From contig CAYWKD010000061.1 in assembly GCA_964458705.1 (NCBI GenBank), forward strand, positions 1-18,590: 18,590 nucleotides of DNA. The letters are read 5' to 3'. How positions within the stretch are numbered: the stretch's first letter is position 1; the number at the start of each line of letters is the position of its first letter. Shown in pieces: positions 1-7,874 of the stretch. The translations under genes were made by a program, and so were the position numbers. A model generated the notes under the pieces. It ran no database searches. It had not been told where the DNA came from and saw nothing but the letters and a program-made list of their open reading frames with translations. Origin of the DNA: JAAUTG01 sp964458705 (lineage in GTDB: Bacteria > Bacteroidota > Bacteroidia > Chitinophagales > Saprospiraceae).

Positions 1-1296
1 GCCACCAACCAAACAGGAGAAAAGAAGCAATCTTTTAGCCGACTGATTATCCGTATTGCCATCATTGCCGTAGCGCTGAGTGTTGCAGTCATGGTCATTA
101 CAACAGCTATTTTGCGGGGCTTTAAAAATGAAATAAGCGAAAAAGTTTTTGGTTTCTTTGGTCATATTCATATCACCGATACACAAGCCATTGGTTCACA
201 AGGATCTGATGCGTTTGCAGAGGCACATCCGATTGAGCTTAATCAAGATTTTTATCCGCATTTAGATACAGTTGGTTCAGTTCAATACCTCGACCAATAT
301 TTGCTCTTTGGGAAACCTTTTGGGGACTATTTTGAAACAAAAACAAAGGGAGGCATTCGACATATTCAGTCTTTTGCTATCAAGCCTGGCATTATTAAAA
401 CCGACGAAACAATGGAAGGCATTGTGCTAAAAGGTGCCGGAAATGACTTTAATTGGACTTACTTGGAGCAGTATTTAGAAGAGGGTAGGCGAATAGAATT
501 ACCTGATTCATCACTTTCTAGAGAGATTATCATTTCTACTCGCACTGCCAATCGTATTAATAAGAAAGTGGGCGATCGCCTAGAGGTGAATTTTTATGTG
601 GATAATAATCTCATTCGTCGCCGATTTAATATTGTAGGCTTGTATAAAACAGGTTTAGATGAGTATGATAAACTGCTTGCTATCGTCGATATTCGGCAAG
701 TACAGCGCATTTTGGGTTGGAGTGAAAATCAAGTGAGTGGGTTTGAAGTAACGCTGGACAACATAGATGACCTACACATAATGAATGCCTATTTACTAGA
801 CGAGGTGCTGCCCAGTACGCTTTATGCTGAGACAATTCGTATGCAGCAGCCTCAAATTTTTCAATGGCTTGAATTGCAAGACATCAACGAGGTTGTTATT
901 ATTGCATTGATGCTGGTTGTCTCAATTATTAATATGATGACAGCTTTGCTTATTCTCATTTTGGAGCGCACTAATATGATTGGAACACTCAAAGCACTAG
1001 GCACTTCCAATTGGAGTATCCGCAAAATATTCTTATATTACGCTGGTTACATTGTAGTATTAGGACTTTTTTGGGGCAATGCCATCGGAATTGGTTTGTC
1101 TTTCCTTCAAGATCAGTTAAAATTCATCAAACTTTCAGAAGTAGATTATTACCTTTCCTACGCACCTATTGAGCTGCATTTTTGGACAATTTTACTCTTA
1201 AACATTGGCACATTAGTTGTGATTTTACTGTTCCTAATCATACCATCTTATCTTGTCACAAAAATACAGCCCGTACAAGCATTACGATTTAGTTGA
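1..1296 (+). CDS. LolC/LolE-type ABC transporter permease (5' partial)
   Basis: This is an inner-membrane permease of the FtsX/LolCE/MacB type. The family releases lipoproteins from the inner membrane or exports related cargo together with a LolD-like ATPase. The frame is open from base 1 without a start, so the gene begins upstream; 431 codons are present, close to the family's usual full length, so probably only a few tens of residues are missing. A first membrane helix lies just before and around the ATG at 91 and is followed by the family-typical RGFKNEI stretch. A periplasmic region of roughly 220 residues comes next. Three C-terminal helices follow, with the FtsX signature ERTNMIGTLKALG between the first two, and the protein ends in a typical PVQALRF tail. 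The internal ATG at 91 is not the true start, because it falls inside the first helix. No ATPase gene is nearby; in Bacteroidota it is often encoded elsewhere. Family is confident, cargo is inferred. Confidence 0.87.
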   Translation, partial: ATNQTGEKKQSFSRLIIRIAIIAVALSVAVMVITTAILRGFKNEISEKVFGFFGHIHITDTQAIGSQGSDAFAEAHPIELNQDFYPHLDTVGSVQYLDQYLLFGKPFGDYFETKTKGGIRHIQSFAIKPGIIKTDETMEGIVLKGAGNDFNWTYLEQYLEEGRRIELPDSSLSREIIISTRTANRINKKVGDRLEVNFYVDNNLIRRRFNIVGLYKTGLDEYDKLLAIVDIRQVQRILGWSENQVSGFEVTLDNIDDLHIMNAYLLDEVLPSTLYAETIRMQQPQIFQWLELQDINEVVIIALMLVVSIINMMTALLILILERTNMIGTLKALGTSNWSIRKIFLYYAGYIVVLGLFWGNAIGIGLSFLQDQLKFIKLSEVDYYLSYAPIELHFWTILLLNIGTLVVILLFLIIPSYLVTKIQPVQALRFS

Positions 1297-2329
1297 TTCT
1301 TGCATATTCCATCTGATAAAATTCTCTGAATGAAATCATGCGCTTGTTTTGCTCATCCCAAAGTTTATTGAACACAGTACCTAGACTATCTTTAAAAGTC
1401 AGTTGAGTAGCGTATTTTTGCAAAATAGGATTTTCTTTCGCACACTTGGCTAACTGATAGTTTGGTATTCTTGAACTCAGATGGTGAATGTGATGAAAAC
1501 CAATGTTGCCAGTCAGCCAGTGCATCACCTTCGGTAGTTTATAATAAGTGCTTCCCTTGATGGCTGCTAGTAGATAGTCCCAATCTTTTTTCCAGCGCAT
1601 ATAGCCTTCTTCATGCTGATGTTGTACATAGAAGAACCAAAATGATACAATACCAAATAACCAGATAATTGGAATTTGTACCATTAGAAAAGATTTCCAG
1701 CCCAGCAGGAATCCAAGTAGAACGTAAGTACCTAGCAAGGCTATGTTGTTGATAAGTTGAGAACGTTTAACATTTCTCCAGCCTTTAAAACTGATGAGGG
1801 GTAAGCGTAGATAGAGTAGCAGATAGACCATTGGTGTAATGATAAATATCACAAAAGGATTGCGAAATACCCTGTATTTGAAACGCCCCCAAAGTGATAA
1901 AGCTCTAAACTCTTCGACAGTTAGGAAATTGATGTCACCAATGTCTCTGAACTCTAGTTGACCAACATGACCATGATGAAAGCTATGCACTCTCGACCAA
2001 TAAGTGTAAGGGATGGAACTAAAAAAGCTACAAGCAAAACCTACAACATTATTCCATTTTTGCTTGCCGAAGAAAGATTGATGACCGCAGTCGTGCTGAA
2101 TAATAAAAATACGTACCAAAAAGAAGCAATTGATAAGTGCCAAGCCAAGCGTAATCCAATAAGACCAAGCCAGCGAAAAGTACATCAAGACCCAAAGACC
2201 TAAAAAGGGCAAAAAGGAATTGAATATCTGAATGATTGCTTTTTTGGTAGAGGGTTGTTGATACCTTTTAATAATGGATTTCCAGTTACTTAAGGCTTCT
2301 TTAATTTCTGTATCAAGTGTTTGCTTCAT
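1289..2329 (-). CDS. membrane fatty acid desaturase, omega-6/DesA-like
   Basis: This 346-residue integral membrane di-iron desaturase probably introduces a double bond into acyl chains of membrane lipids. Histidine boxes are visible in the expected order: HDCGH at residues 79-83, HSFHH at 115-119 and HHIHH at 279-283. A further QHQHE motif sits near 236-240. Hydrophobic segments lie around 38-78, 93-108, 158-178, 192-209 and 215-235, matching the usual pair-of-hairpins topology that keeps the boxes on the cytoplasmic face. The context after the last box (GFHHIHHLSSRIPNY) resembles the delta-12/omega-6 branch, but regiospecificity cannot be read from sequence. It is the last gene of the minus-strand group, 179 bases after the WD40 gene. 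Its stop overlaps the convergent permease gene by eight bases. Full length, no sign of damage. Confidence 0.9.
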   Translation of the reverse strand: MKQTLDTEIKEALSNWKSIIKRYQQPSTKKAIIQIFNSFLPFLGLWVLMYFSLAWSYWITLGLALINCFFLVRIFIIQHDCGHQSFFGKQKWNNVVGFACSFFSSIPYTYWSRVHSFHHGHVGQLEFRDIGDINFLTVEEFRALSLWGRFKYRVFRNPFVIFIITPMVYLLLYLRLPLISFKGWRNVKRSQLINNIALLGTYVLLGFLLGWKSFLMVQIPIIWLFGIVSFWFFYVQHQHEEGYMRWKKDWDYLLAAIKGSTYYKLPKVMHWLTGNIGFHHIHHLSSRIPNYQLAKCAKENPILQKYATQLTFKDSLGTVFNKLWDEQNKRMISFREFYQMEYARIN

Positions 2330-2508
2330 TGTTGAGTAATGTCTAATGTTTTATTGTAAAAAATATATGAATAACATGGCTCATTTAGAGTTAAGGAGTT
2401 GGAAGGTTAAATACTTATGCGCCGTATTGGTTTAATTAAAGGCAAATCTTTTCAAACACTAAATTAAGAATAGAATAATGAAGTTTGGTAATGGAAATAT
2501 CATATCTG

Positions 2509-3414
2509 CTAATAAATTTCCCAAACATTTACGGTGCGGTCATCACTAGCTGAGAGGAGGTAGTGCTGATGTTCCGACCAAAGCAGCCGATTTACAGAGT
2601 TGAAATGTCCGTGATCTCGATATCCTTCTATTACTTTTAGTAGTTTATAATTGCTTGCATCCCAAATTTTTATCGTTTTATCTCGGCTCGCTGTAGCAAA
2701 CCAGTGACCTAGCGAATGAAAAACAATATCGTTGATGGTGAACCAATGAGCAGGTTCACTTGCAATACATTCAAAGTTTTGTTCTAAATCCCAAACTTTC
2801 AAATGAGCATCCCGACCACCACTCAACAAATGACTTTGTTTTGGATGGTAACGAACAGCAAAAACGGAGTTGTCATGTGCCTGCTGAATAGTGTGTTTGA
2901 TTGCAAAGGAACTGGCATCTACTAAATAAATATTATGATCGCTTGCACCAATGGCAAATTCATTTCGCACTTCACTATAATCCATTGAACGTAAGGCTTC
3001 ATAGGATAGTTGTAGGCTTTCTATTGTCTTGCTCTGTTCAACAGACCAACGCGTAAGCAAACCGCTCCCACCAATTGTAAAAATATATTTTCCAAGTCGG
3101 AGGATAGAAAATACCCCTTTTTTATGATGAGCAATGTTCTTCGTATGCTCAGGGTTATTCATATCCACCCAATGCACCCCGCCGTTCATGTTTCCTACTA
3201 CTACTCGGTTCTGCTCTAAAATTGGACATATTGAAAAAATGTTTGTATCGACTTTGGCCACTAACTTCCCTGTATCAGGTGCTTCTAAGTCCCATTTTAC
3301 CACCCAGCCATCACCTGCACCAGAAAAAATATATTTTGCTTCATTACTTTTTGCTAAAGTGTAGATTGAACCATTGTGCCCGGTAAGTTGAGCAACTTTT
3401 GTTATGGAAAGCAT
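2509..3414 (-). CDS. WD40-repeat protein, single seven-bladed propeller
   Basis: This 301-residue protein consists almost wholly of WD40 repeats. Blade-ending strands are recognisable near residues 38-42 (VVKWD), 80-84 (VHWVD), 120-123 (TRWS), 162-166 (IYLVD), 205-209 (LKVWD), 248-252 (IKIWD) and 295-299 (VNVWE). That makes seven units of about 40 residues. The GH dipeptide at the head of blade 1 and the SRDKTIKIWD and SDDRTVNVWE strands are classic WD40. No signal peptide or membrane segment is seen, so the protein should be cytoplasmic and act as a protein-binding platform; no partner can be named. Free-standing single-propeller WD40 proteins without an enzymatic domain are less common in bacteria than in eukaryotes. 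The gene lies 67 bases after the glycosyltransferase on the same strand and is probably co-transcribed with it. Confidence 0.88.
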   Translation of the reverse strand: MLSITKVAQLTGHNGSIYTLAKSNEAKYIFSGAGDGWVVKWDLEAPDTGKLVAKVDTNIFSICPILEQNRVVVGNMNGGVHWVDMNNPEHTKNIAHHKKGVFSILRLGKYIFTIGGSGLLTRWSVEQSKTIESLQLSYEALRSMDYSEVRNEFAIGASDHNIYLVDASSFAIKHTIQQAHDNSVFAVRYHPKQSHLLSGGRDAHLKVWDLEQNFECIASEPAHWFTINDIVFHSLGHWFATASRDKTIKIWDASNYKLLKVIEGYRDHGHFNSVNRLLWSEHQHYLLSASDDRTVNVWEIY

Positions 3415-3481
3415 AACGATCTATTAGTTATATTACTTCAACGTTTGCTCACTTTGCTAGTTCAAACGAGCGACTTCAAGG

Positions 3482-4231
3482 TTAGTGTGGCTGCGTGTAG
3501 CACTTAAATTTTGCTATTCCTGCTCTTTGCAAAAAATGTTGCAAAGAGACACGTAGTACTCCTAGACCATACTTGATGCTCCGACTTAAATTAATAGAAG
3601 AGGCTTCTTTAAAATACTTTGTAGGGCAGGTAACTTCTGCAATATCATAACCAGCATAGATAATTTGCGAAAGCATTTCGTTGTCAAAAACAAAGTCATC
3701 AGAGTTATTGTAAAAATTAATACTTTCTAGTACGTCTTTGCTAAATGCTCGATAGCCAGTGTGATATTCTGATAGTTTATAATTGAGGAGTAAGTTCTGA
3801 GTGAAAGTCAAAAAGCGATTTGCGACGTACTTATATAAAGGCATACCGCCATTCAAGGCTCCTTTTCCTAAAATGCGAGATCCTAGCACGACAGGATATA
3901 AGCCTTCGCCAATGATATTCACCATAGCAGGAATAAGTTTTGGGGTGTATTGATAATCAGGATGAAGCATGATGATAATATCACCATCAATTTCTAAGGC
4001 TTTATGATAGAGTGATTTTTGATTACCTCCATAGCCTTTGTTCTTTTCATGTGCAATAATGTGTTTGATACCTAGTGTTTTAGCGACGGTTACTGTATCA
4101 TCTTTGCTGGCATCATCGCAAAGTATAATCTCATCCACAAGATCAAAAGGTATTTCCTCATAGGTTTGCCTAAGCGTCAAAGAGGCATTGTAAGCTGGCA
4201 GCACAACCACTACCTTTTTGTCTTTATACAT
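3482..4231 (-). CDS. family 2 glycosyltransferase, DPM1-like
   Basis: This 249-residue GT-A-fold glycosyltransferase probably moves a sugar from a nucleotide sugar onto a polyprenyl phosphate or another acceptor at the cytoplasmic face of the membrane. The N-terminal VVVLPAYNA strand (residues 7-15) and the ILCDDASKD loop (36-44) bind the nucleotide. The usual DxD-like metal site reads LHPDYQY at 89-95, a variant seen in the DPM/DPG-synthase-like subgroup. The acceptor region carries EYHTGYRAF (155-163) and FDNEM (182-186). No transmembrane anchor is evident at the C-terminus, unlike some polyprenyl-phosphate transferases. It is the first gene of the minus-strand group, followed by the WD40 protein. 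The leader upstream of its ATG holds a small inverted repeat. The family is clear, donor and acceptor are unknown. Confidence 0.88.
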   Translation of the reverse strand: MYKDKKVVVVLPAYNASLTLRQTYEEIPFDLVDEIILCDDASKDDTVTVAKTLGIKHIIAHEKNKGYGGNQKSLYHKALEIDGDIIIMLHPDYQYTPKLIPAMVNIIGEGLYPVVLGSRILGKGALNGGMPLYKYVANRFLTFTQNLLLNYKLSEYHTGYRAFSKDVLESINFYNNSDDFVFDNEMLSQIIYAGYDIAEVTCPTKYFKEASSINLSRSIKYGLGVLRVSLQHFLQRAGIAKFKCYTQPH

Positions 4232-4247
4232 AACTGGGATTTACCAA

Positions 4248-4278
4248 AAGAGGCAACCATTTTCGATGATTACCTCTT
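4248..4278 (-). repeat. inverted repeat in glycosyltransferase leader
   Basis: AAGAGG at 4248-4253 pairs with CCTCTT at 4273-4278. After one mismatch, two more base pairs extend the stem inward. The loop is about 13 bases. It begins 17 bases upstream of the glycosyltransferase start on the minus strand, so it would sit in the 5' untranslated mRNA if transcription starts further out. It could be an operator or an mRNA hairpin, or chance in AT-rich DNA. Confidence 0.3.
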
Positions 4279-4448
4279 GCCATTATGAAACACTATAATT
4301 TCGCAGGGTAAAAATAGGGAAATAAAATGGCTGGGCAAAGTTTACAGGTCAAGACAATGTATATTTCATTTCGGATTAGATGCAGCAGTAGGGCAATCAA
4401 ATGAAGGTAAAATTAAGTAGGTACAAGAGATGTGGCCTAAAAACTCTT

Positions 4449-4476
4449 TTGATTCAATAATTTAAACCTATTTTTG
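4449..4476 (+). promoter_or_regulatory. Bacteroidota-type promoter of gmk
   Basis: TTG at 4449-4451 is followed after 17 bases by TATTTTTG at 4469-4476, an exact match to the TAnnTTTG -7 element used by the Bacteroidota primary sigma factor. Spacing fits the TTG-N17-23-TAnnTTTG pattern described for flavobacteria. Transcription would begin near 4483 and give a leader of about 105 bases before the gmk ATG. Confidence 0.55.
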
Positions 4477-4588
4477 CAACAAAATAATAAAGTCGTTAAT
4501 TTACAGGTGCTTTCTTGCTTGATAAGTTGTTGCTTTCAGTGCAACTCATGGAAGTATAGTTGCCATTCAAAATATACTCAGCCACCGT

Positions 4589-5158
4589 ATGAATAAACTA
4601 CTCATATTCACTGCACCATCAGGAGCGGGAAAAACTACAATCATTAAGTATTTACTAAAAAAATATCCTCAACTCGCTTTTTCTGTCTCTGCAACCACAA
4701 GAGAACAACGCAAGGATGAAGTGCATGGAAATGACTATTATTTTTTGTCAGTGGATGAGTTTAAGCAAAAAATAGAAGATGGTGAACTTTTAGAATGGGA
4801 GGAAGTCTATAACAATCGCTTCTATGGGACGTTGCGCGGCGAAGTAGAGCGACTTTGGAAACTGGGAAAGTGTGTTGTATTTGATATTGACGTAAAAGGA
4901 GCAAAGACGATCAAAGATATTTACCCAAATGAATCACTAGCCATTTTTGTGAAACCTCCATCCTTTCAAGAGCTAGTGCGTCGGCTAGAGTTGAGACGAA
5001 CAGAAGATACAGAAAGTTTCGGCATGAGGATTCAAAAAGCAAAAGAAGAACTACTGTTTGAACATGATTTTGATTATGTACTCGTGAATGACGATTTGAG
5101 AGAGACCTTCGGTGCAGCAGAGGCAATCATAGAGCAGTTTTTAACAAGAAGACGATAG
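4589..5158 (+). CDS. gmk: guanylate kinase
   Basis: Guanylate kinase phosphorylates GMP to GDP with ATP in the cytoplasm, an essential step in GTP and dGTP supply. The protein has 189 residues, normal for bacterial Gmk. The P-loop APSGAGKTT is at residues 9-17. GMP-binding residues are recognisable in SVSATTRE (32-39) with the following Arg, and in the Tyr pair near 50-51. FDIDVKGA at 98-105 is the family's Walker-B-like strand, and the lid region carries the conserved arginines of LRRTEDTE (135-142). It starts a plus-strand run and is followed 52 bases later by apaG. A clear promoter lies upstream at 4449-4476. Full length, all key residues present. Confidence 0.97.
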   Translation: MNKLLIFTAPSGAGKTTIIKYLLKKYPQLAFSVSATTREQRKDEVHGNDYYFLSVDEFKQKIEDGELLEWEEVYNNRFYGTLRGEVERLWKLGKCVVFDIDVKGAKTIKDIYPNESLAIFVKPPSFQELVRRLELRRTEDTESFGMRIQKAKEELLFEHDFDYVLVNDDLRETFGAAEAIIEQFLTRRR

Positions 5159-5210
5159 GCACGGATGTGAAATAGCTATTCGAGCACTTAAAATTATAGC
5201 ATCAATAAAT

Positions 5211-5597
5211 ATGGAGACACTCATCACCAATGATATAAAAATCAGTGTGGAAGCATTATACCGACCAGAATACTCAAAACCTAACAACTTTAAGTATATC
5301 TTTTCATATGAAGTTACCATCCAAAATCTAGGTGTTAATACCGTACAATTGCTTCGCCGACATTGGTATATATTGGACACCACTGGTTTACTAAGAGAAG
5401 TGGAAGGTGAAGGAGTCATCGGAGAACAGCCAATCCTGAAACCAGGAGCATCACACCAATACCAATCTTGGTGTCATCTCATTACGGATGTTGGTAAAAT
5501 GTATGGTTATTATACTATGAAAGTGCTGGAAGGGGAAGAAACCTTTAAGGCACTGATACCCGATTTTCAATTAGTTGCGCCGTTTAAGATGAACTAG
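5211..5597 (+). CDS. apaG: ApaG-domain (DUF525) protein
   Basis: This 128-residue single-domain protein of the ApaG/DUF525 family has an Ig-like/fibronectin-like beta-sandwich. ApaG is linked in Enterobacteria to cobalt and magnesium resistance, but its biochemical role is unsettled. Family hallmarks are easy to see: VTIQNLG at 35-41, the RRHWYILD strand at 49-56, the glycine-rich GEGVIGEQP loop at 66-74, LKPG at 76-79 and the late MYGYYTM strand at 97-103. No signal peptide is present, so the protein is cytoplasmic. It follows gmk by 52 bases and may share its transcript. In Enterobacteria apaG is next to ksgA and apaH; neither is here, so the context adds no functional hint. Confidence 0.93.
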   Translation: METLITNDIKISVEALYRPEYSKPNNFKYIFSYEVTIQNLGVNTVQLLRRHWYILDTTGLLREVEGEGVIGEQPILKPGASHQYQSWCHLITDVGKMYGYYTMKVLEGEETFKALIPDFQLVAPFKMN

Positions 5598-5691
5598 AAA
5601 TACCGTTCACCCACAGCTTGATTATGATTTTGAGACTTACAAATAATTATCTTCACCATTCATTATTTATTTATTTTTAAGGCAGTATTTT

Positions 5692-6474
5692 ATGGATTCA
5701 AAGCAAATAGCAATAGAGGTAACTAAAATTGCGAGAGCAGCAGGAACAGTCATATTGAGTATTTATGCAGATGCAGAAGGTATTGAAATTGATAGAAAAG
5801 CAGATGACTCTCCACTAACGCAAGCAGATCGTCAGGCAAATCAAGTGATCTGTGATGCCTTAGTGAAATTGACCCCTACCATTCCAATTATTTCAGAGGA
5901 AAATAAAGAAGTTGCTCACGAGGAAAGAAAGGACTATAAGTACGCTTGGCTCGTTGACCCACTTGACGGTACAAAAGAGTTTATCAAGCGAAACGGAGAA
6001 TTTACAGTCAATATAGCTCTCATCAAGGATCACAATATTATATTAGGTGTGGTATATACACCGGTAACAGATGAAATGTATTGGGCAGTGAAGGGAGAAG
6101 GAGCATACAAAATATATGATGGCGTAACGACTAGACTACAGGCTGCTTCTTTCACAATGAAAGATACAGGGCTGGGAGTAGTGTGTTCTCGGTCTCACTT
6201 GAACGAGGAAACGCAAGCATTTGTAGATAGTTTAAATCAGCCCAATCGAGTGCCAAAGGGAAGTTCTTTGAAGTTTTTGATTTTGGCAGAAGGTAAAGCA
6301 CATTTGTATCCGCGTCTTGCCCCAACAATGGAATGGGACACGGGAGCTGCTCAAATTATTTTGGAAGAAGCGGGTGGTAAAGTGATTAATCATGAAACAA
6401 AATCTGCGCTGCTCTACAATAAAGAAAATTTGAGAAATCCTTTTTTTATTGGCTATGGTAGGTTAAAAAACTAA
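5692..6474 (+). CDS. cysQ: 3'(2'),5'-bisphosphate nucleotidase, CysQ-like (inositol monophosphatase superfamily)
   Basis: This 260-residue magnesium-dependent phosphatase most resembles CysQ, which hydrolyses 3'-phosphoadenosine 5'-phosphate (PAP), a by-product of sulfate assimilation, to AMP. Metal-binding residues are all visible: the SEE glutamates at 68-70, the motif WLVDPLDGTKEF at 86-97 with Asp89 and Asp92, and EWDTGAA at 214-220 with Asp216. The KEF continuation after the DGT motif favours CysQ over true inositol monophosphatases, though substrate cannot be proven from sequence. Length is normal. The gene begins 94 bases after apaG. No sulfate-assimilation genes are in the window. The ATG at 5692 follows an AT-rich stretch with no convincing promoter. 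Confidence 0.88.
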   Translation: MDSKQIAIEVTKIARAAGTVILSIYADAEGIEIDRKADDSPLTQADRQANQVICDALVKLTPTIPIISEENKEVAHEERKDYKYAWLVDPLDGTKEFIKRNGEFTVNIALIKDHNIILGVVYTPVTDEMYWAVKGEGAYKIYDGVTTRLQAASFTMKDTGLGVVCSRSHLNEETQAFVDSLNQPNRVPKGSSLKFLILAEGKAHLYPRLAPTMEWDTGAAQIILEEAGGKVINHETKSALLYNKENLRNPFFIGYGRLKN

Positions 6475-6555
6475 GCTGCTACTGCTCTGCCAACGGATTT
6501 GACTTAATAGAAGAACTAACAAAATATTTAAAAACATATAAAAAAACTAAAATTG

Positions 6556-6581
6556 TCGTTATGTAAAGATAACATATACGA
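6556..6581 (+). repeat. inverted repeat directly before the OmpA-family start
   Basis: TCGTTATGT at 6556-6564 pairs with ACATATACGA at 6572-6581. This gives nine base pairs with one bulged T (6577) and a seven-base loop (AAAGATA). The right arm ends one base before the ATG at 6583. If transcribed, the hairpin would occlude the initiation region; as DNA it could be an operator. Both roles are inference. Confidence 0.4.
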
Positions 6582-6582
6582 C

Positions 6583-7695
6583 ATGAGAAAATTTGGCTTG
6601 TTCCTTCTTTTTTGTGGTACGTTCTTTACAGGAAACACGCAAGCGGACGATTCTTTAATAGAAAATATTGTTCCAAATGCTTCCTTTGAAGAATATTCCA
6701 GCCCTCCAATTGGTTGGTATTACAGAGGAGCGCATTTTACCAGTGTCATGCGTTATTGGTCTTCCGCTACGGCAGCTTCACCTGATGCTTTCGGACCTAA
6801 GGTACGCGTGCCTGAACATTGGTCAGATCGTGGTTTCGGAGATCAGTTTGCCCACTCAGGGGAGTCTATGGCGGGAATCACTGTTTACGGCTGTGATAAA
6901 GGGAAGCCACATTGCAGAGAATACATACAGGTGCAACTACTAGAACCGCTCGTTCCCAATCAGCAGTATTACATAGAGTTTTGGACTGTTCCATTGCCTC
7001 GGTCTTTACAAACTAATAACTTAGGGGTGTATTTTGCAAAAGATAGAACCAACATCCGAGTGGATGCTCCTATTGAAATAGAACCCGACTATCACTGCAC
7101 GGATGTTGTTACCACAGCACCACACGAATGGATAAAAGTATCAGGGCAATTCACTGCACGAAATGATGCTGATTATATTATCATTGGTAATTTTTTTTCA
7201 GATAGTCTAACAGAAGTGATTGAACCTGAGATAGATGAACCCCTGAAGTTTGGTTATTACTATATTGATGATATTCTACTTAAAAAGATTCCACCAATAC
7301 TGGAAGTCCCACTCGAACCCGACGATCTCAGTTTACTAGAACTAGAAGCAGGGCGCATTTTCCAGCTCAAAAACATTTTCTTCGATCTTGATAAATCAGA
7401 ACTTCTGCCTCGATCCTATCAAGAGTTAAGAAAATTGCTAAAGATTATGCAAAACAACCCAATGATGGAAATTGAAGTGCGAGGACATACGGATAGTCAA
7501 GGTTCAGATGCTTACAATTATCAACTTTCTAAATTGAGAGCGAAAGCAGTTGTAACGTTCCTAAATAAAAACGGAATTGAAATAGAACGCACTCATTATA
7601 TAGGTTTGGGTAGCTCTCGTCCAATCGCATCGAATGAAGACGAGGAAGGCCGCCAGCTCAATAGAAGGGTTGAGTTTTTAATTTTGAAGAAATAA
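6583..7695 (+). CDS. secreted OmpA-C-domain protein with N-terminal beta-sandwich-like domain
   Basis: This exported protein is expected to bind peptidoglycan from the periplasmic side. I chose ATG 6583 (370 residues), because an alternative in-frame TTG at 6553 would add ten polar residues before an otherwise ideal signal peptide. That peptide covers residues 1-21 and probably cleaves after TQA. Residues about 25-235 form a region starting IVPNASFEEY, which resembles the galactose-binding-like or carbohydrate-binding modules found before OmpA domains in Bacteroidota. It carries three cysteines (104, 111, 172), so a disulfide is possible. Residues 258-370 are a complete OmpA-C domain: IFFDLDKSELLP, then GHTDSQG with Asp304, then LSKLRAKAV with Arg319, the pair that holds diaminopimelate, and the final NRRVEFLI. 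No eight-stranded OmpA barrel is present. Ligand of the N-terminal domain is unknown. Confidence 0.88.
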   Translation: MRKFGLFLLFCGTFFTGNTQADDSLIENIVPNASFEEYSSPPIGWYYRGAHFTSVMRYWSSATAASPDAFGPKVRVPEHWSDRGFGDQFAHSGESMAGITVYGCDKGKPHCREYIQVQLLEPLVPNQQYYIEFWTVPLPRSLQTNNLGVYFAKDRTNIRVDAPIEIEPDYHCTDVVTTAPHEWIKVSGQFTARNDADYIIIGNFFSDSLTEVIEPEIDEPLKFGYYYIDDILLKKIPPILEVPLEPDDLSLLELEAGRIFQLKNIFFDLDKSELLPRSYQELRKLLKIMQNNPMMEIEVRGHTDSQGSDAYNYQLSKLRAKAVVTFLNKNGIEIERTHYIGLGSSRPIASNEDEEGRQLNRRVEFLILKK

Positions 7696-7844
7696 ATAAC
7701 AAGGAAGGTGTAATGATCCGTATGCTACGCACTTCTATTCATTTTATTCAATATACTGGGATTAGTCATGAAATCTGATCACTAGCAGACTTACCGCTCT
7801 TAAATCTGACTACTCACTTATCTGGATTTATCATTTAATCGTGC

Positions 7845-7852
7845 TATTTTTG
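7845..7852 (+). promoter_or_regulatory. -7 element of plsC
   Basis: TATTTTTG matches TAnnTTTG exactly and is followed by C, as in the gmk promoter. No clear TTG is found 17-20 bases upstream; only CTGG at 7822-7825 sits at the right distance. The predicted transcript would start near 7859, about 16 bases ahead of the TTG start codon. Confidence 0.42.
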
Positions 7853-7874
7853 CAGCCAATTTAAAAATAGCCTA

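Larger units (their letters stand above)
4232..4588. other. 357-base intergenic region between divergent genes
   Basis: This is the only gap above 300 bases in the window, and it separates the minus-strand group from gmk. I see a good Bacteroidota-type promoter for gmk (4449-4476) and a small inverted repeat in the glycosyltransferase leader (4248-4278). I did not find a convincing TAnnTTTG element for the glycosyltransferase on the minus strand. No RNA gene could be recognised, and only very short open frames are present, none with coding support. Confidence 0.6.

Noticed and set aside
4327..4404. 25-codon open frame in the gap between the glycosyltransferase and gmk
   Set aside because: Too short, no recognisable motif and no promoter at a suitable distance.
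4529..4545. Five-base-pair hairpin (GTTGC/GCAAC) in the gmk leader, considered as a riboswitch or attenuator
   Set aside because: Too small, with no conserved riboswitch core and no T tract; expected by chance in a 100-base leader.
6553..6582. TTG start that would extend the OmpA-family protein by ten residues
   Set aside because: The extension precedes a canonical signal peptide beginning at ATG 6583 and would bury it; the inverted repeat also fits an untranslated region.
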